Assembly (NCBI GenBank): GCA_009363175.1
Contig: CP045205.1
Location: 2,852,001-2,916,000 of the forward strand
Length of the DNA: 64,000 nt
Origin: Citrobacter telavivensis
GTDB lineage: Bacteria > Pseudomonadota > Gammaproteobacteria > Enterobacterales > Enterobacteriaceae
Reading direction: 5' to 3'
Positions 34,718 through 44,521 of this stretch are shown here, piece after piece. Position 1 is the stretch's first letter. The number at the start of each line of letters is the position of its first letter. The notes below the pieces were generated by a model that had not been told where the DNA came from, made no database searches, and saw only the letters and a program-made list of their open reading frames with translations. The position numbers and the translations under genes were made by a program.

Positions 34718-34730
34718 TTAATATTCTTAG

Positions 34731-35246
34731 TCATGCCAATTTATGTGATCTCTCCATATGCACTAATTGCCAGTGATCATGCATATCCATCACCACCTGA
34801 AAATTATTACGTTTCCAGAATGAATATCCGCCCGGTAAAAAATGGTGGGTATGCAAGTATAATAGGGTGTACTGGTGCTGCTCACAAAATGTTTCAGCAA
34901 AAGCGAGTAACTGACGGCCAATACCTTTTCTGCGATAGCGTTTGTCCACATAACAGCGACAAATTTCCGCCGTTTCATTCAAAATATAACGCCCGCGAAG
35001 TTCAGCTATTCGGTCGTCATATTGGCAGACGGCCAGGGTAGCAATGAGTTCATGCTTTTCGCTCCAGGCGCAAAGCAATAAATTCCGCTCCTGCTGAATA
35101 TACTGCTGTTGCAGATGAAAAACATCCTGTCCGGCAGAAGGAACAGGTCTTCCAGCAGCAAAGAATTCATTCAAATGCTGGGTCAGAAATAACTGAACCG
35201 CCGGAATATCATCTCCGGTCATTTCACGTAAGGTAAAGGGAATCAC
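34731..35246 (-). CDS. GNAT-family N-acetyltransferase
   Basis: 171 aa. GNAT fold: beta-1 FTLREMTGDDIPAVQLFL, acetyl-CoA motif A with CRCYVDKRYRRKGIGRQLLAFAE (R/Q-x-x-G-x-G/A form), and YSFWKRNNF near the C-terminus. GTG 35246 is taken as start because it keeps the first strand; ATG 35222 is an alternative that would cut it. Stands alone between the riboswitch operon and dauA. Substrate not recognisable. Confidence 0.8.
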   Translation of the reverse strand: MIPFTLREMTGDDIPAVQLFLTQHLNEFFAAGRPVPSAGQDVFHLQQQYIQQERNLLLCAWSEKHELIATLAVCQYDDRIAELRGRYILNETAEICRCYVDKRYRRKGIGRQLLAFAETFCEQHQYTLLYLHTHHFLPGGYSFWKRNNFQVVMDMHDHWQLVHMERSHKLA

Positions 35247-35368
35247 GAACTGCCACTCTTATTCACAGGAACAGAAAACGGATAATAACAACTCAGGCGA
35301 GGAAAACCAGCGGGCAGAGTGGAAAATGTTACCGGCCCGTACAGGAACAGACCGGTAACCGCCAGAGA

Positions 35369-37048
35369 TTACAAATCAGCCAGCGCCGCGTCGCGGTTCG
35401 GGAAGAACGTCAGGCGTCCCGGAATCGGCTTAATACCGGCGCGCGCCATCGTGCGCAGCGGCTGGAATTCCACGTTTGTCACGCGCAGTTCGCATCCTTC
35501 CGGCAATCTTTTCACAAAGCGCTGGAAGGCATCCAGGCCCCCGGCATCCAGCACGGGCACCGCATCCCACTTCAGCACGACTATGCGCTTGCCTTCAATG
35601 CGCGACTCCAGATCGGTGAACAATCCTTCAGCCGCGGCAAAGAACAGCGGGCCTATCACGCGCAGCACCAGCACATCCTCTGGCACCTCAACGTTCACCG
35701 CGGCCAGTCGCGTCATGCGCGCGATACGACGCATAAACAGTAACGAGGCCAGCACAATCCCGACGCTAATGGCAATGACCATGTCAAACAGCACCGTCAG
35801 CGACATACACATCATCATCACAATGATGTCGTCTTTGGGCGCGTGACGCAGTAAATCCACCACCTTGTGGGCTTCGCTCATGTTCCACGCCACCATCAGC
35901 AGCAGGGCCGCCATCGCCGACAGCGGTAGCCAGGAGAGCAGTGGCGCCAGCGCCAGCAGCGCCATGATCACCAGAAGCGCGTGGATCACAGCGGAAATCG
36001 GGGAGGTAGCGCCAGCGCGGACGTTCGCCGCCGAGCGGGCAATCGCCGCCGTTGCCGTAATCCCGCCGAAGAAGGGCGCGACGATGTTACCCAGCCCCTG
36101 ACCGATCAGTTCACTGTTGGCCTTGTGTTTGGTACCGGTCATTCCGTCGAGCACCACGGCGCAGAGCAGAGACTCAATCGCCCCCAGCATCGCCATAGAA
36201 AACGCCGCCGGAAGCAGAGCGCGCAGGGAATCCCAGCTCAGGGTGAAATCAGAATCCGGCAGGTTCCACGGCAGCACCAGCTGCGGCAGCAGTTGGGGGA
36301 TCCCATTGCCCTGTGAGCCGTCGGCCAGAATATAGTGGAACTGAGAACCAATGGTCGCAACATGTCCGCCCAGCAGGTTGACAATCCCCATGACGACGCA
36401 ACCGGCGAGCAGGGCGGGCAGGTGACCTGGCAGGCGAATGCCCAGACGCGGCCAGAAAATCAGGGTACCCAGCGTGACCACGCCGATGGCGGCGTCACCC
36501 AGGTTGATGGTCGGCAGGGCCATAAACAGCGCGCCGACTTTCTGCAGATAGTGCTCCGGTACGTGGGCCATCTGCAGACCGAGGAAGTCTTTGATTTGCA
36601 TGGTACCAATGGTGATACCAATCCCTGAAGTAAAACCTAAGGTCACTGAAACCGGGATGTACTCAATCAGGCGACCGAAGCGGGCCAGGCCAAAGAGGAT
36701 CAGAAAAACCCCGGACATCAGCGTCGCCACCAGCAGGCCAGCAAGTCCAAACTGCTGCGAAACGGGGTAGAGGATCACCACAAATGCGGCGGTTGGACCA
36801 GAGACGCTAAAACGCGACCCCCCGGTTAAGGCAATGACTATCCCTGCCACAGCGGAAGTATAGAGTCCGTACTGCGGCGCAACGCCACTCCCAATAGCCA
36901 GCGCCATCGCCAGCGGGATGGCAATAATCCCGACGGTGATCCCGGCAATCACATCACGGCTAAACCGCGAGGCGGTATATTTTTCTTTCCAACAAGCGTC
37001 GATGAGGGCGCGGAAAGGCATCACATGTGAGGAAAAAATTCTGTTCAC
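35369..37048 (-). CDS. dauA: DauA (YchM), SLC26A-type C4-dicarboxylate transporter
   Basis: 559 aa. SLC26/SulP membrane domain (about residues 30-430; GSGVAPQYGLYTSAVAGIV, GGSRFSVSGPTAAFVV) followed by a cytoplasmic STAS domain (DVLVLRVIGPLFFAAAEGLF, VLKWDAVPVLDAGGLDAF). Near-identical to E. coli DauA, an aerobic succinate transporter at acidic pH that also interacts with acyl carrier protein. Located upstream of the prs 3' end as in E. coli. Confidence 0.97.
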   Translation of the reverse strand: MNRIFSSHVMPFRALIDACWKEKYTASRFSRDVIAGITVGIIAIPLAMALAIGSGVAPQYGLYTSAVAGIVIALTGGSRFSVSGPTAAFVVILYPVSQQFGLAGLLVATLMSGVFLILFGLARFGRLIEYIPVSVTLGFTSGIGITIGTMQIKDFLGLQMAHVPEHYLQKVGALFMALPTINLGDAAIGVVTLGTLIFWPRLGIRLPGHLPALLAGCVVMGIVNLLGGHVATIGSQFHYILADGSQGNGIPQLLPQLVLPWNLPDSDFTLSWDSLRALLPAAFSMAMLGAIESLLCAVVLDGMTGTKHKANSELIGQGLGNIVAPFFGGITATAAIARSAANVRAGATSPISAVIHALLVIMALLALAPLLSWLPLSAMAALLLMVAWNMSEAHKVVDLLRHAPKDDIIVMMMCMSLTVLFDMVIAISVGIVLASLLFMRRIARMTRLAAVNVEVPEDVLVLRVIGPLFFAAAEGLFTDLESRIEGKRIVVLKWDAVPVLDAGGLDAFQRFVKRLPEGCELRVTNVEFQPLRTMARAGIKPIPGRLTFFPNRDAALADL

Positions 37049-37117
37049 AATAATGTTTCATCCATGAGCGCATCATCTGTCAACTCATAGGCTGGTTGGC
37101 AGGTGAAGGAGGCTTAA

Positions 37118-37245
37118 GTCATTCCACTTCATCCTTCCGATTGTCTCTTTGTTGGCTGCCTTCATTCGCCCCCGTCACGTACTACCGGTACGTTCCCGGG
37201 AACTCATTCGCTTGCCGCCTCGATGCATCCTGAATGATTTTGTGG
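37118..37245. repeat. ERIC/IRU-type intergenic repeat
   Basis: On the minus strand the order AGGCGGCAAGCGAATGAGTTCC ... GTACGTGACGGGGGCGAATGAAGGCAGCCAAC ... GGAAGGATGAAG follows the enterobacterial repetitive intergenic consensus, including the central ACGTACCGGTAGTACGT palindrome. About 125 bp, the normal size, diverged from the E. coli consensus. It sits between dauA and prs. Confidence 0.65.
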
Positions 37246-37265
37246 AGAAATAAGGGTTACAGACG

Positions 37266-37290
37266 AAAAAACCCGCCGCAGCGGGTTTTT
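37266..37290 (-). terminator. prs terminator
   Basis: AAAAAACCCGC-CGCA-GCGGGTTTTT, a GC stem with A/T flanks, 14 bp after the prs stop codon. Confidence 0.9.
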
Positions 37291-37303
37291 GAACCGGGTT
37301 CGA

Positions 37304-38251
37304 TTAATGCTCGAACATAGCAGAAATAGATTCTTCGTTGCTGATACGACGAATCGCTTCGGCCAGCATACCCGACAGGGTCAATGTACGCACGTTCGGC
37401 AGTGCTTTGATTTCGTCGGTCAGCGGAATGGTATCGCAGACGACAACTTCATCAATCACTGAGTTACGCAGGTTGTTAGCTGCATTGCCTGAGAAGATAG
37501 GGTGGGTCGCGTAAGCAAATACGCGTTTCGCACCACGTTCTTTCAGCGCTTCAGCGGCCTTACACAACGTGCCACCGGTATCGATCATGTCGTCAACCAG
37601 TACGCAGTCACGGCCAGCGACGTCACCGATGATGTGCATCACCTGAGAGACGTTTGCACGCGGACGGCGTTTGTCGATGATTGCCATATCGGTGTCATTG
37701 AGCAGTTTAGCGATAGCGCGGGCACGCACGACGCCACCGATGTCCGGAGAAACCACAATCGGGTTATCCAGATTCAGCTGCAGCATATCTTCTAACAGAA
37801 TTGGGCTACCAAATACGTTATCAACCGGTACGTCAAAGAAGCCCTGGATCTGTTCAGCATGCAGGTCAACGGTCAGAACGCGGTCAACGCCAACGCTGGA
37901 CAGGAAGTCAGCGACAACTTTTGCCGTAATCGGTACACGGGCGGAACGTACACGACGATCCTGGCGCGCATAGCCAAAGTAAGGAATAACGGCGGTGATA
38001 CGGCCTGCGGAAGCACGGCGCAGGGCATCAACCATAACGACCAATTCCATCAGGTTGTCGTTCGTTGGAGCACAAGTGGACTGGATGATGAAAATATCAC
38101 CACCGCGTACATTTTCGTTAATTTGTACGCTGACTTCGCCATCGCTAAAGCGACCTACAGCGGCGTCGCCGAGAGAAGTGTACAGGCGGTTGGCAATACG
38201 TTGTGCTAGTTCCGGGGTGGCGTTACCAGCAAAAAGCTTCATATCAGGCAC
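37304..38251 (-). CDS. prs: Ribose-phosphate pyrophosphokinase
   Basis: 315 aa. Makes PRPP from ribose-5-phosphate and ATP for nucleotide, His, Trp and NAD synthesis. Visible: KLFAGNATPELAQRIANRL start, ATP-binding YFGYARQDRR, metal-binding DLHAEQIQGFF and the PRPP motif CVLVDDMIDTGGT. GTG 38251 (GAGG eight bases upstream) gives exactly the E. coli length; the frame opens 26 codons further without conservation. Follows ispE on the same strand. Confidence 0.98.
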   Translation of the reverse strand: MPDMKLFAGNATPELAQRIANRLYTSLGDAAVGRFSDGEVSVQINENVRGGDIFIIQSTCAPTNDNLMELVVMVDALRRASAGRITAVIPYFGYARQDRRVRSARVPITAKVVADFLSSVGVDRVLTVDLHAEQIQGFFDVPVDNVFGSPILLEDMLQLNLDNPIVVSPDIGGVVRARAIAKLLNDTDMAIIDKRRPRANVSQVMHIIGDVAGRDCVLVDDMIDTGGTLCKAAEALKERGAKRVFAYATHPIFSGNAANNLRNSVIDEVVVCDTIPLTDEIKALPNVRTLTLSGMLAEAIRRISNEESISAMFEH

Positions 38252-38400
38252 GAGAAGAACCTCAGGCATGCGTCCATTGGTGGAAAGAGTTTGCCGAAAA
38301 CTGTGCGGGCCAGGCAGGACTCTCTCCATGCGGTGTATTAAAGAGCGCGATGCAACGTCTGGAACAAGGTGACGTTGTCACCGAAACTCAGCTTGCCCGG

Positions 38401-39252
38401 CTAAAGCATGGATTGATGGAGTGGAGAAAGGTTGACACCCTTCGCCACAAAGCCATTAAACCATTCCGGGGCTTGCTCAAGCACCTGTCGGGCACGAGAT
38501 TCTGTATCGAATTCAGCAAAGACACAGGCCCCTGTACCAGTCAGGCGCGACGGCGCGTATTCTAACAGCCAGGAAAGCGCCGCATCAACCTCGCGAAAAC
38601 GTTTTCTTGCGATAACCTCGCAATCATTGCTGAATTCACATTTTAATAACGTTTCTATTGACCTTTTTGGCGTATTGCGGGGGAGGTCTGGATCGTTAAA
38701 AATCATCGGCGTAGAAATACTGACGCCCGGATGCACCACCAGGTACCATTTTTCGGCCGGCTCCACCGGCGTCAGGCGCTCTCCGACGCCTTCAGCAAAG
38801 GCGGCGTGTCCCCGGACAAACACCGGGACGTCAGCACCCAGCGTTAATCCGAGCGCGGCCAGCTCGTCCAGCGACAAACCGCACTGCCAGATGTTATTCA
38901 GCGCGACCAGCACGGTTGCCGCATTCGACGACCCCCCGCCAAGCCCTCCGCCCATCGGCAGACGCTTTTCGATACGGATATCTGCGCCGCTGCCGGCCGG
39001 TAGACGACCGCTCTCTGCGGCTGTTTTCATCAGCAGTCGCGCGGCGCGAACGATCAGGTTGTCTTCATGTGCTACGCCGTCAACCGGCGTCAGGAGATGA
39101 ATTTCGCCGTCGCTGCGCGGCTCCAGGCTGATGGTGTCGCCATAATCAAGGAACTGAAACAGGGTTTGCAGCGTGTGATAACCGTCCGCACGTCGTCCGG
39201 TGATGTATAAAAACAGATTCAGTTTTGCCGGAGAGGGCCAGTGGGTCATCAT
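38401..39252 (-). CDS. ispE: 4-diphosphocytidyl-2-C-methyl-D-erythritol kinase
   Basis: 283 aa, GHMP kinase of the MEP isoprenoid pathway. N-terminal WPSPAKLNLFLYITGRR with the catalytic Lys region, Gly-rich ATP motif PMGGGLGGGSSNAA (about residue 97-110), and LTGTGACVFAEF near the C-terminus. Start ATG 39252 overlaps the lolB stop (ATGA), so the two are translationally coupled as in E. coli. Confidence 0.98.
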   Translation of the reverse strand: MMTHWPSPAKLNLFLYITGRRADGYHTLQTLFQFLDYGDTISLEPRSDGEIHLLTPVDGVAHEDNLIVRAARLLMKTAAESGRLPAGSGADIRIEKRLPMGGGLGGGSSNAATVLVALNNIWQCGLSLDELAALGLTLGADVPVFVRGHAAFAEGVGERLTPVEPAEKWYLVVHPGVSISTPMIFNDPDLPRNTPKRSIETLLKCEFSNDCEVIARKRFREVDAALSWLLEYAPSRLTGTGACVFAEFDTESRARQVLEQAPEWFNGFVAKGVNLSPLHQSML

Positions 39253-39872
39253 TTCACGATCCAGTTATCCATTTTCAGCTTGATACGCTGAGCGCCGTCA
39301 GAAAGCTCCATATTGGCGGGCATCGCCGGAGTAGTCTTACTGTCGTACGCACTGTAGACCACCTTCCAGCTTTTGCCGTCCTGGCGGTAGTTTACTTCAC
39401 TCAGTCGATACTGGTCGTCAAGCTTGTAGTCGGTGGCGTCGCCCGGAAGGCCGAGGATCCATTGGCGCAGGCTGTTCAGCGGGATCGGCATACCGGTCAG
39501 CTTGCCAATCATCTCTTCGGCATCGTCAGCGGTATAGCGCTGCCCTTTGTTATCCATTAACTGCACGTTACCCGGCTGCGCATTCAGTTCAAGTTCGGTG
39601 CTGCCAAGCGGGTTGGTCAGCAGCAGACGATAGCGATCCTGGCCGGTCTGCTGCCAGAAAAAGCGCGCATAGACCTTCTGTTCGTCGGAAATATAGGCAA
39701 ACGCGCCGCGCGTCTGATACTGATTTAATTGACGGACATCCTGCTGATGCTGCCGCCATTGAGGAGAGTCCGGGCTCTTCCCCGGGCCTTTCGGCGCGTT
39801 GAGCGTACAGGCGGTCAGAACCAGGCTTGCCAGCGGAAGCAGGCGGATCAGGCGAAAGTCAAGCAGGGTCAT
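39249..39872 (-). CDS. lolB: LolB, outer-membrane lipoprotein receptor
   Basis: 207 aa. Lipobox VLTAC with the acylated Cys at residue 22, followed by the LolB barrel (RGAFAYISDEQKVYARFFWQQ, NPLGSTELELNAQPG). Receives lipoproteins from LolA and inserts them in the outer membrane. First gene of lolB-ispE-prs, divergent from hemA across 201 bp. Confidence 0.98.
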   Translation of the reverse strand: MTLLDFRLIRLLPLASLVLTACTLNAPKGPGKSPDSPQWRQHQQDVRQLNQYQTRGAFAYISDEQKVYARFFWQQTGQDRYRLLLTNPLGSTELELNAQPGNVQLMDNKGQRYTADDAEEMIGKLTGMPIPLNSLRQWILGLPGDATDYKLDDQYRLSEVNYRQDGKSWKVVYSAYDSKTTPAMPANMELSDGAQRIKLKMDNWIVK

Positions 39873-40073
39873 AATGATGACGAATCCTTGTGATATGTTG
39901 CAATAATAACCCTTAATGCTAGCGCTGTGCGGGTATATCGTCTACGTTCACGTTATCTTAATTTAAGCGACAAGCTATTACTCCAAAAGGGGGCACTCTC
40001 TTTTATTGATTCCGCGCATCCTGTATGATGCGAGCAGACTAACCATATCAACGCTGGTACTACTCCCGCAGAC

Positions 40074-41330
40074 ATGACCCTTTTAGCGCTCGGCATTAAC
40101 CATAAGACGGCACCTGTATCGCTGCGAGAACGCGTAACGTTTTCGCCGGATACGCTCGATCAGGCGCTGGAAAGCCTGCTTGCGCAGCCAATGGTGCAGG
40201 GCGGCGTGGTCTTGTCGACGTGTAATCGCACGGAGCTGTATCTTAGTGTGGAAGAGCAGGACAATCTGCATGAGGCGCTGATTCGTTGGTTATGCGACTA
40301 CCATAACCTCAACGAAGAGGAGCTGCGCAGCAGCCTCTACTGGCACCAGGATAACGACGCGGTCAGCCATCTGATGCGTGTCGCCAGCGGTCTGGATTCG
40401 CTGGTACTGGGTGAGCCGCAAATTCTCGGTCAGGTGAAAAAGGCCTTTGCGGATTCGCAAAAAGGCCATCTGAACGCCAGCGCGCTGGAGCGAATGTTCC
40501 AGAAATCTTTCTCTGTCGCCAAACGAGTCCGTACGGAAACTGATATCGGTGCCAGCGCGGTGTCCGTTGCGTTTGCCGCCTGTACGCTGGCACGCCAGAT
40601 CTTTGAATCGCTCTCCACGGTTACCGTGCTGCTGGTCGGCGCGGGCGAAACCATCGAACTGGTGGCGCGTCATCTGCGCGAACACAAAGTGCAGAAGATG
40701 ATCATCGCCAACCGCACCCGCGAGCGGGCACAGGTTCTGGCCGATGAAGTGGGTGCCGAAGTTATCGCGCTCAGCGACATCGACGAACGCCTGCGTGAAG
40801 CCGACATTATCATCAGTTCAACCGCCAGCCCGTTGCCTATCATCGGCAAAGGAATGGTGGAGCGCGCGCTGAAAAGCCGCCGCAATCAGCCGATGCTGCT
40901 GGTGGATATCGCCGTTCCGCGCGATGTCGAACCGGAAGTCGGCAATCTGGCTAACGCCTATCTCTATAGCGTTGACGATCTGCAGAGCATTATTTCGCAC
41001 AACCTGGCGCAGCGCAAAGCCGCGGCGGTGGAAGCCGAAACCATTGTTGCGCAGGAAACCAGCGAGTTTATGGCCTGGCTGCGCGCTCAGGGCGCCAGTG
41101 AAACCATTCGTGAATACCGTAGTCAGTCTGAGCAGGTACGTGATGAATTGACCGCGAAAGCGCTGGCAGCTCTGGAACAGGGCGGCGACGCGCAAACCAT
41201 TATGCAGGATCTGGCATGGAAACTGACCAATCGCCTGATCCATGCACCAACCAAATCTCTTCAGCAGGCCGCCCGTGACGGGGATGACGAACGCCTGAAT
41301 ATTTTGCGCGACAGCCTCGGGCTGGAGTAG
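40074..41330 (+). CDS. hemA: Glutamyl-tRNA reductase
   Basis: 418 aa. First committed step of C5-pathway haem synthesis: reduces Glu-tRNA to glutamate-1-semialdehyde with NADPH. Catalytic Cys is residue 50 in LSTCNRTELYL; NADPH-binding domain around VLLVGAGETIELVARHL; C-terminal dimerisation helices. Short N-terminal MTLLALGINHKTAP carries the Lys pair known in the group for haem-controlled turnover only in part (HK). First gene of hemA-prfA-prmC. Confidence 0.98.
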   Translation: MTLLALGINHKTAPVSLRERVTFSPDTLDQALESLLAQPMVQGGVVLSTCNRTELYLSVEEQDNLHEALIRWLCDYHNLNEEELRSSLYWHQDNDAVSHLMRVASGLDSLVLGEPQILGQVKKAFADSQKGHLNASALERMFQKSFSVAKRVRTETDIGASAVSVAFAACTLARQIFESLSTVTVLLVGAGETIELVARHLREHKVQKMIIANRTRERAQVLADEVGAEVIALSDIDERLREADIIISSTASPLPIIGKGMVERALKSRRNQPMLLVDIAVPRDVEPEVGNLANAYLYSVDDLQSIISHNLAQRKAAAVEAETIVAQETSEFMAWLRAQGASETIREYRSQSEQVRDELTAKALAALEQGGDAQTIMQDLAWKLTNRLIHAPTKSLQQAARDGDDERLNILRDSLGLE

Positions 41331-41367
41331 CAACACACCCTTCTTTTTACAAGGTGCATTTACGCCT

Positions 41368-42450
41368 ATGAAGCCTTCTATCGTTGCCAAACTGGAAGCC
41401 CTGCATGAACGCCATGAAGAAGTTCAGGCGCTGCTGGGTGATGCGGGAACCATCGCAGACCAGGAACGTTTTCGCGCATTGTCGCGTGAGTATGCACAAC
41501 TTAGCGATGTTTCTCGCTGTTTTACGGACTGGCAACAGATTCAGGACGATATCGAAACAGCACAAATGATGCTCGACGATCCTGAAATGCGTGAGATGGC
41601 GCAGGAAGAACTGCGCGAAGCGAAAGACAAGAGTGAACAACTGGAACAGCAGTTACAGGTACTGCTGCTGCCGAAAGATCCGGACGATGAGCGCAATGCG
41701 TTTCTGGAAGTTCGTGCCGGGACCGGCGGTGACGAAGCCGCCCTGTTTGCCGGCGATCTTTTCCGCATGTACAGCCGCTATGCGGAAACACGCCGCTGGC
41801 GGGTGGAGATCATGAGCGCCAGCGAAGGCGAGCACGGCGGGTATAAAGAGATTATCGCCAAGATCAGCGGCGACGGCGTCTATGGTCGCCTGAAATTTGA
41901 GTCCGGTGGACATCGCGTGCAGCGTGTCCCGGCCACTGAATCGCAGGGACGTATCCACACTTCCGCCTGTACCGTAGCGGTGATGCCAGAGTTACCGGAA
42001 GCCGAACTGCCGGATATCAACCCGGCCGATCTGCGTATTGATACCTTCCGCTCCTCCGGGGCGGGTGGCCAGCACGTTAACACCACCGACTCCGCCATCC
42101 GTATCACCCACCTGCCGACCGGCATTGTGGTGGAGTGTCAGGACGAACGTTCGCAGCACAAAAACAAAGCCAAAGCGATGTCGGTGCTGGGCGCGCGTAT
42201 TCGCGCAGCCGAAGTGGCACGACGTCAGCAGGCGGAAGCCTCAACGCGTCGCAACCTGCTGGGCAGCGGCGATCGCAGCGACCGTAACCGGACCTACAAC
42301 TTCCCGCAGGGGCGTGTAACCGATCACCGTATCAACCTGACGCTCTACCGCCTGGATGAAGCGATGGAAGGCAAACTGGATATGCTGATTGAGCCTATCG
42401 TGCAGGAATACCAGGCCGATCAGCTGGCGGCGCTGTCCGAGCAGGAATAA
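41368..42450 (+). CDS. prfA: Peptide chain release factor 1
   Basis: 360 aa. Reads UAA/UAG stops. Codon-recognition motif PAT in VQRVPATESQGR and the catalytic GGQ in SSGAGGQHVNTTDSA, whose Gln is methylated by PrmC, encoded next. Starts 37 bp after hemA; its stop overlaps the prmC start (TAATG). Confidence 0.99.
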   Translation: MKPSIVAKLEALHERHEEVQALLGDAGTIADQERFRALSREYAQLSDVSRCFTDWQQIQDDIETAQMMLDDPEMREMAQEELREAKDKSEQLEQQLQVLLLPKDPDDERNAFLEVRAGTGGDEAALFAGDLFRMYSRYAETRRWRVEIMSASEGEHGGYKEIIAKISGDGVYGRLKFESGGHRVQRVPATESQGRIHTSACTVAVMPELPEAELPDINPADLRIDTFRSSGAGGQHVNTTDSAIRITHLPTGIVVECQDERSQHKNKAKAMSVLGARIRAAEVARRQQAEASTRRNLLGSGDRSDRNRTYNFPQGRVTDHRINLTLYRLDEAMEGKLDMLIEPIVQEYQADQLAALSEQE

Positions 42451-43283
42451 TGGATTTTCAGCACTGGTTACGTGAGGCGATAAGCCAGCTACAGGAGAGT
42501 GAAAGCCCGCGCCGCGATGCCGAGATCTTACTCGAATTCGTGACCGGAAAAGGGCGCACGTATATCCTGGCATTTGGTGAAACGGCAATAACCGACGCCC
42601 AGCGTGAACAGCTGGACAGGTTACTGGCGCGTCGCAAACAGGGGGAGCCCATTGCGCACTTGACCGGCGTACGTGAGTTCTGGTCATTGCCGCTGTTTGT
42701 CTCGCCCGCCACGCTTATCCCGCGTCCGGATACCGAATGTCTGGTGGAACAGGCGCTGGCGCGTCTGCCGTCAGGCCCGTGCCGTATTCTCGATCTCGGT
42801 ACCGGCACCGGCGCGATTGCGCTGGCGCTGGCGTCTGAACGTCCTGACTGTGAGGTTACGGCGGTTGACAGGATGCCGGAAGCCGTTGAACTGGCGCAGC
42901 GTAATGCCACCCATCTGGCCATTCACAATGTTCATATCCAGCAAAGCGACTGGTTTAGCGCCTTGTCGGGGCAGCAGTTTGCGATGATTGTCAGCAATCC
43001 GCCGTACATTGACGAACAGGATCCGCATCTGGCGCAGGGCGATGTCCGCTTTGAACCGCTGACCGCCCTGGTCGCCCGCGATGGCGGAATGGCCGACATT
43101 GTGCACATCATCGAACAATCGCGCACGCGACTGGAAGCTGGCGGTTATCTGCTGCTCGAGCATGGCTGGCAGCAGGGCGCTGCCGTACGTGACGCCTTCA
43201 TTCGCGCGGGCTACCAGGCGGTAGAAACCTGTCGTGATTATGGTGATAACGAGCGTATTACGCTCGGACGTAAACCTGCATGA
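42450..43283 (+). CDS. prmC: Release-factor glutamine methyltransferase
   Basis: 277 aa. Methylates the GGQ Gln of RF1 and RF2. N-terminal helical recognition domain, SAM motif ILDLGTGTGAIALALA and catalytic NPPY in MIVSNPPYIDEQD. Overlaps both prfA and sirB2, so it is part of one tight operon. Confidence 0.99.
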   Translation: MDFQHWLREAISQLQESESPRRDAEILLEFVTGKGRTYILAFGETAITDAQREQLDRLLARRKQGEPIAHLTGVREFWSLPLFVSPATLIPRPDTECLVEQALARLPSGPCRILDLGTGTGAIALALASERPDCEVTAVDRMPEAVELAQRNATHLAIHNVHIQQSDWFSALSGQQFAMIVSNPPYIDEQDPHLAQGDVRFEPLTALVARDGGMADIVHIIEQSRTRLEAGGYLLLEHGWQQGAAVRDAFIRAGYQAVETCRDYGDNERITLGRKPA

Positions 43284-43672
43284 ACAGCGTTACGCTCTTG
43301 CTCAGCGTTCACCTCATCAGTATTGCGCTTTCCATTAGTCTGTTTGTGTTGCGCTTCGGGTGGGCTGAATGTCACTCTGCGCGGGCTCACGCGCGCTGGA
43401 CGCGCGTCGTACCGCCGGTTGTTGACACCTTTTTGCTGCTTAGTGGCGTGGGGTTGATCGCTAAAACGCACATCCTGCCATTCACGGAGCAGGGGACATG
43501 GCTGACTGAGAAGCTGTTTGGAGTTATCATTTACATCGTTTTGGGTTTTATGGCGCTCGATTACCGTCGGGCGCGCAGTCGGCAGGCGCGGTTAATCGCG
43601 TTCCCGCTGGCACTGGTGGTGCTGTACATCATCATTAAACTCGCCACCACAAAAATACCGTTACTGGGGTAA
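43280..43672 (+). CDS. sirB2: SirB2 (YchQ), small membrane protein
   Basis: 130 aa, SirB family. Four hydrophobic segments (LLLSVHLISIALSISLFVLR, VVDTFLLLSGVGLIA, LFGVIIYIVLGFMAL, FPLALVVLYIIIKLA). Start overlaps prmC by 4 bp. Biochemical role unknown; originally linked to Salmonella invasion-gene regulation when in multicopy. Confidence 0.93.
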   Translation: MNSVTLLLSVHLISIALSISLFVLRFGWAECHSARAHARWTRVVPPVVDTFLLLSGVGLIAKTHILPFTEQGTWLTEKLFGVIIYIVLGFMALDYRRARSRQARLIAFPLALVVLYIIIKLATTKIPLLG

Positions 43673-43675
43673 GTC

Positions 43676-44485
43676 ATGAGGTCGTTAGCTGATTTCGAAT
43701 TTAATAAAGCTCCATTGTGTGATGGGATGATCCTGGCATCGGAATCGATCCGTCTGGATTTTCCTTCGCAAACTGTCTATGACGAGCTGGAACGTCTGGT
43801 CAGCCAGGCGCAAGAAGAAATTAGCCAGCTTTTGTCTCAGGATGAGCAACTGGAAAAATTGCTGGCACTTTTCTACGGCGAGTGGGGTTTTACTGACACC
43901 CGCGGCGTTTACCGTTTGTCCGACGCATTATGGCTTGACCAGGTACTGAAGAACCGCCAGGGCAGCGCGGTGTCTCTGGGGGCGATCTTATTGTGGATCG
44001 CCAACCGGTTGTCATTGCCGCTGGTCCCGGTGATTTTCCCGACGCAGCTTATTTTGCGTATTGAGTCGCTGGAAGGCGAAATGTGGCTCATCAACCCGTT
44101 CAATGGTGAAACGTTGAATGAGCATACGCTGGAAGTATGGCTGAAGGGGAATATCAGTCCGGTCGCAGAGTTATTTAACGAAGACCTGGATGAAGCGGAT
44201 AACGCAGAAGTCATTCGCAAGCTGCTGGACACGTTGAAATCTTCTCTAATGGAAGAACAACAGATGGAACTGGCGCTGCGTGCGAGTGAAGCGTTACTGC
44301 AATTTAACCCGGAAGATCCGTACGAAATACGTGACCGGGGCTTAATTTATGCGCAACTGGAATGTGAACATGTCGCGCTGACCGATTTAAGCTATTTCGT
44401 TGAGCAGTGTCCGGAAGACCCGATCAGCGAAATGATTCGTGCGCAGATTAATAACATCTCGCACAAGCAAATTGTCCTGCATTAA
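43676..44485 (+). CDS. sirB1: SirB1 (YchA), transglutaminase-like/TPR protein
   Basis: 269 aa. N-terminal transglutaminase-like fold (FYGEWGFTDTRGVYRLSDALWLDQVLKNRQG, SLGAILLWIANRL) and a C-terminal TPR-like helical region (ALRASEALLQFNPEDPYEIRDRGLIYAQL). The usual Cys-His-Asp triad of active transglutaminases is not evident (SLGAILLW where a Cys is expected), so a binding role is likelier. Starts 3 bp after sirB2. Confidence 0.93.
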   Translation: MRSLADFEFNKAPLCDGMILASESIRLDFPSQTVYDELERLVSQAQEEISQLLSQDEQLEKLLALFYGEWGFTDTRGVYRLSDALWLDQVLKNRQGSAVSLGAILLWIANRLSLPLVPVIFPTQLILRIESLEGEMWLINPFNGETLNEHTLEVWLKGNISPVAELFNEDLDEADNAEVIRKLLDTLKSSLMEEQQMELALRASEALLQFNPEDPYEIRDRGLIYAQLECEHVALTDLSYFVEQCPEDPISEMIRAQINNISHKQIVLH

Positions 44486-44521
44486 TTTATCGACATTCTT
44501 ACTCATCATTAAGGCGATCCT

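Noticed and set aside
39960..40070. Possible riboswitch or leader peptide before hemA
   Set aside because: Only ordinary AT-rich promoter-like sequence is visible; no conserved RNA blocks.
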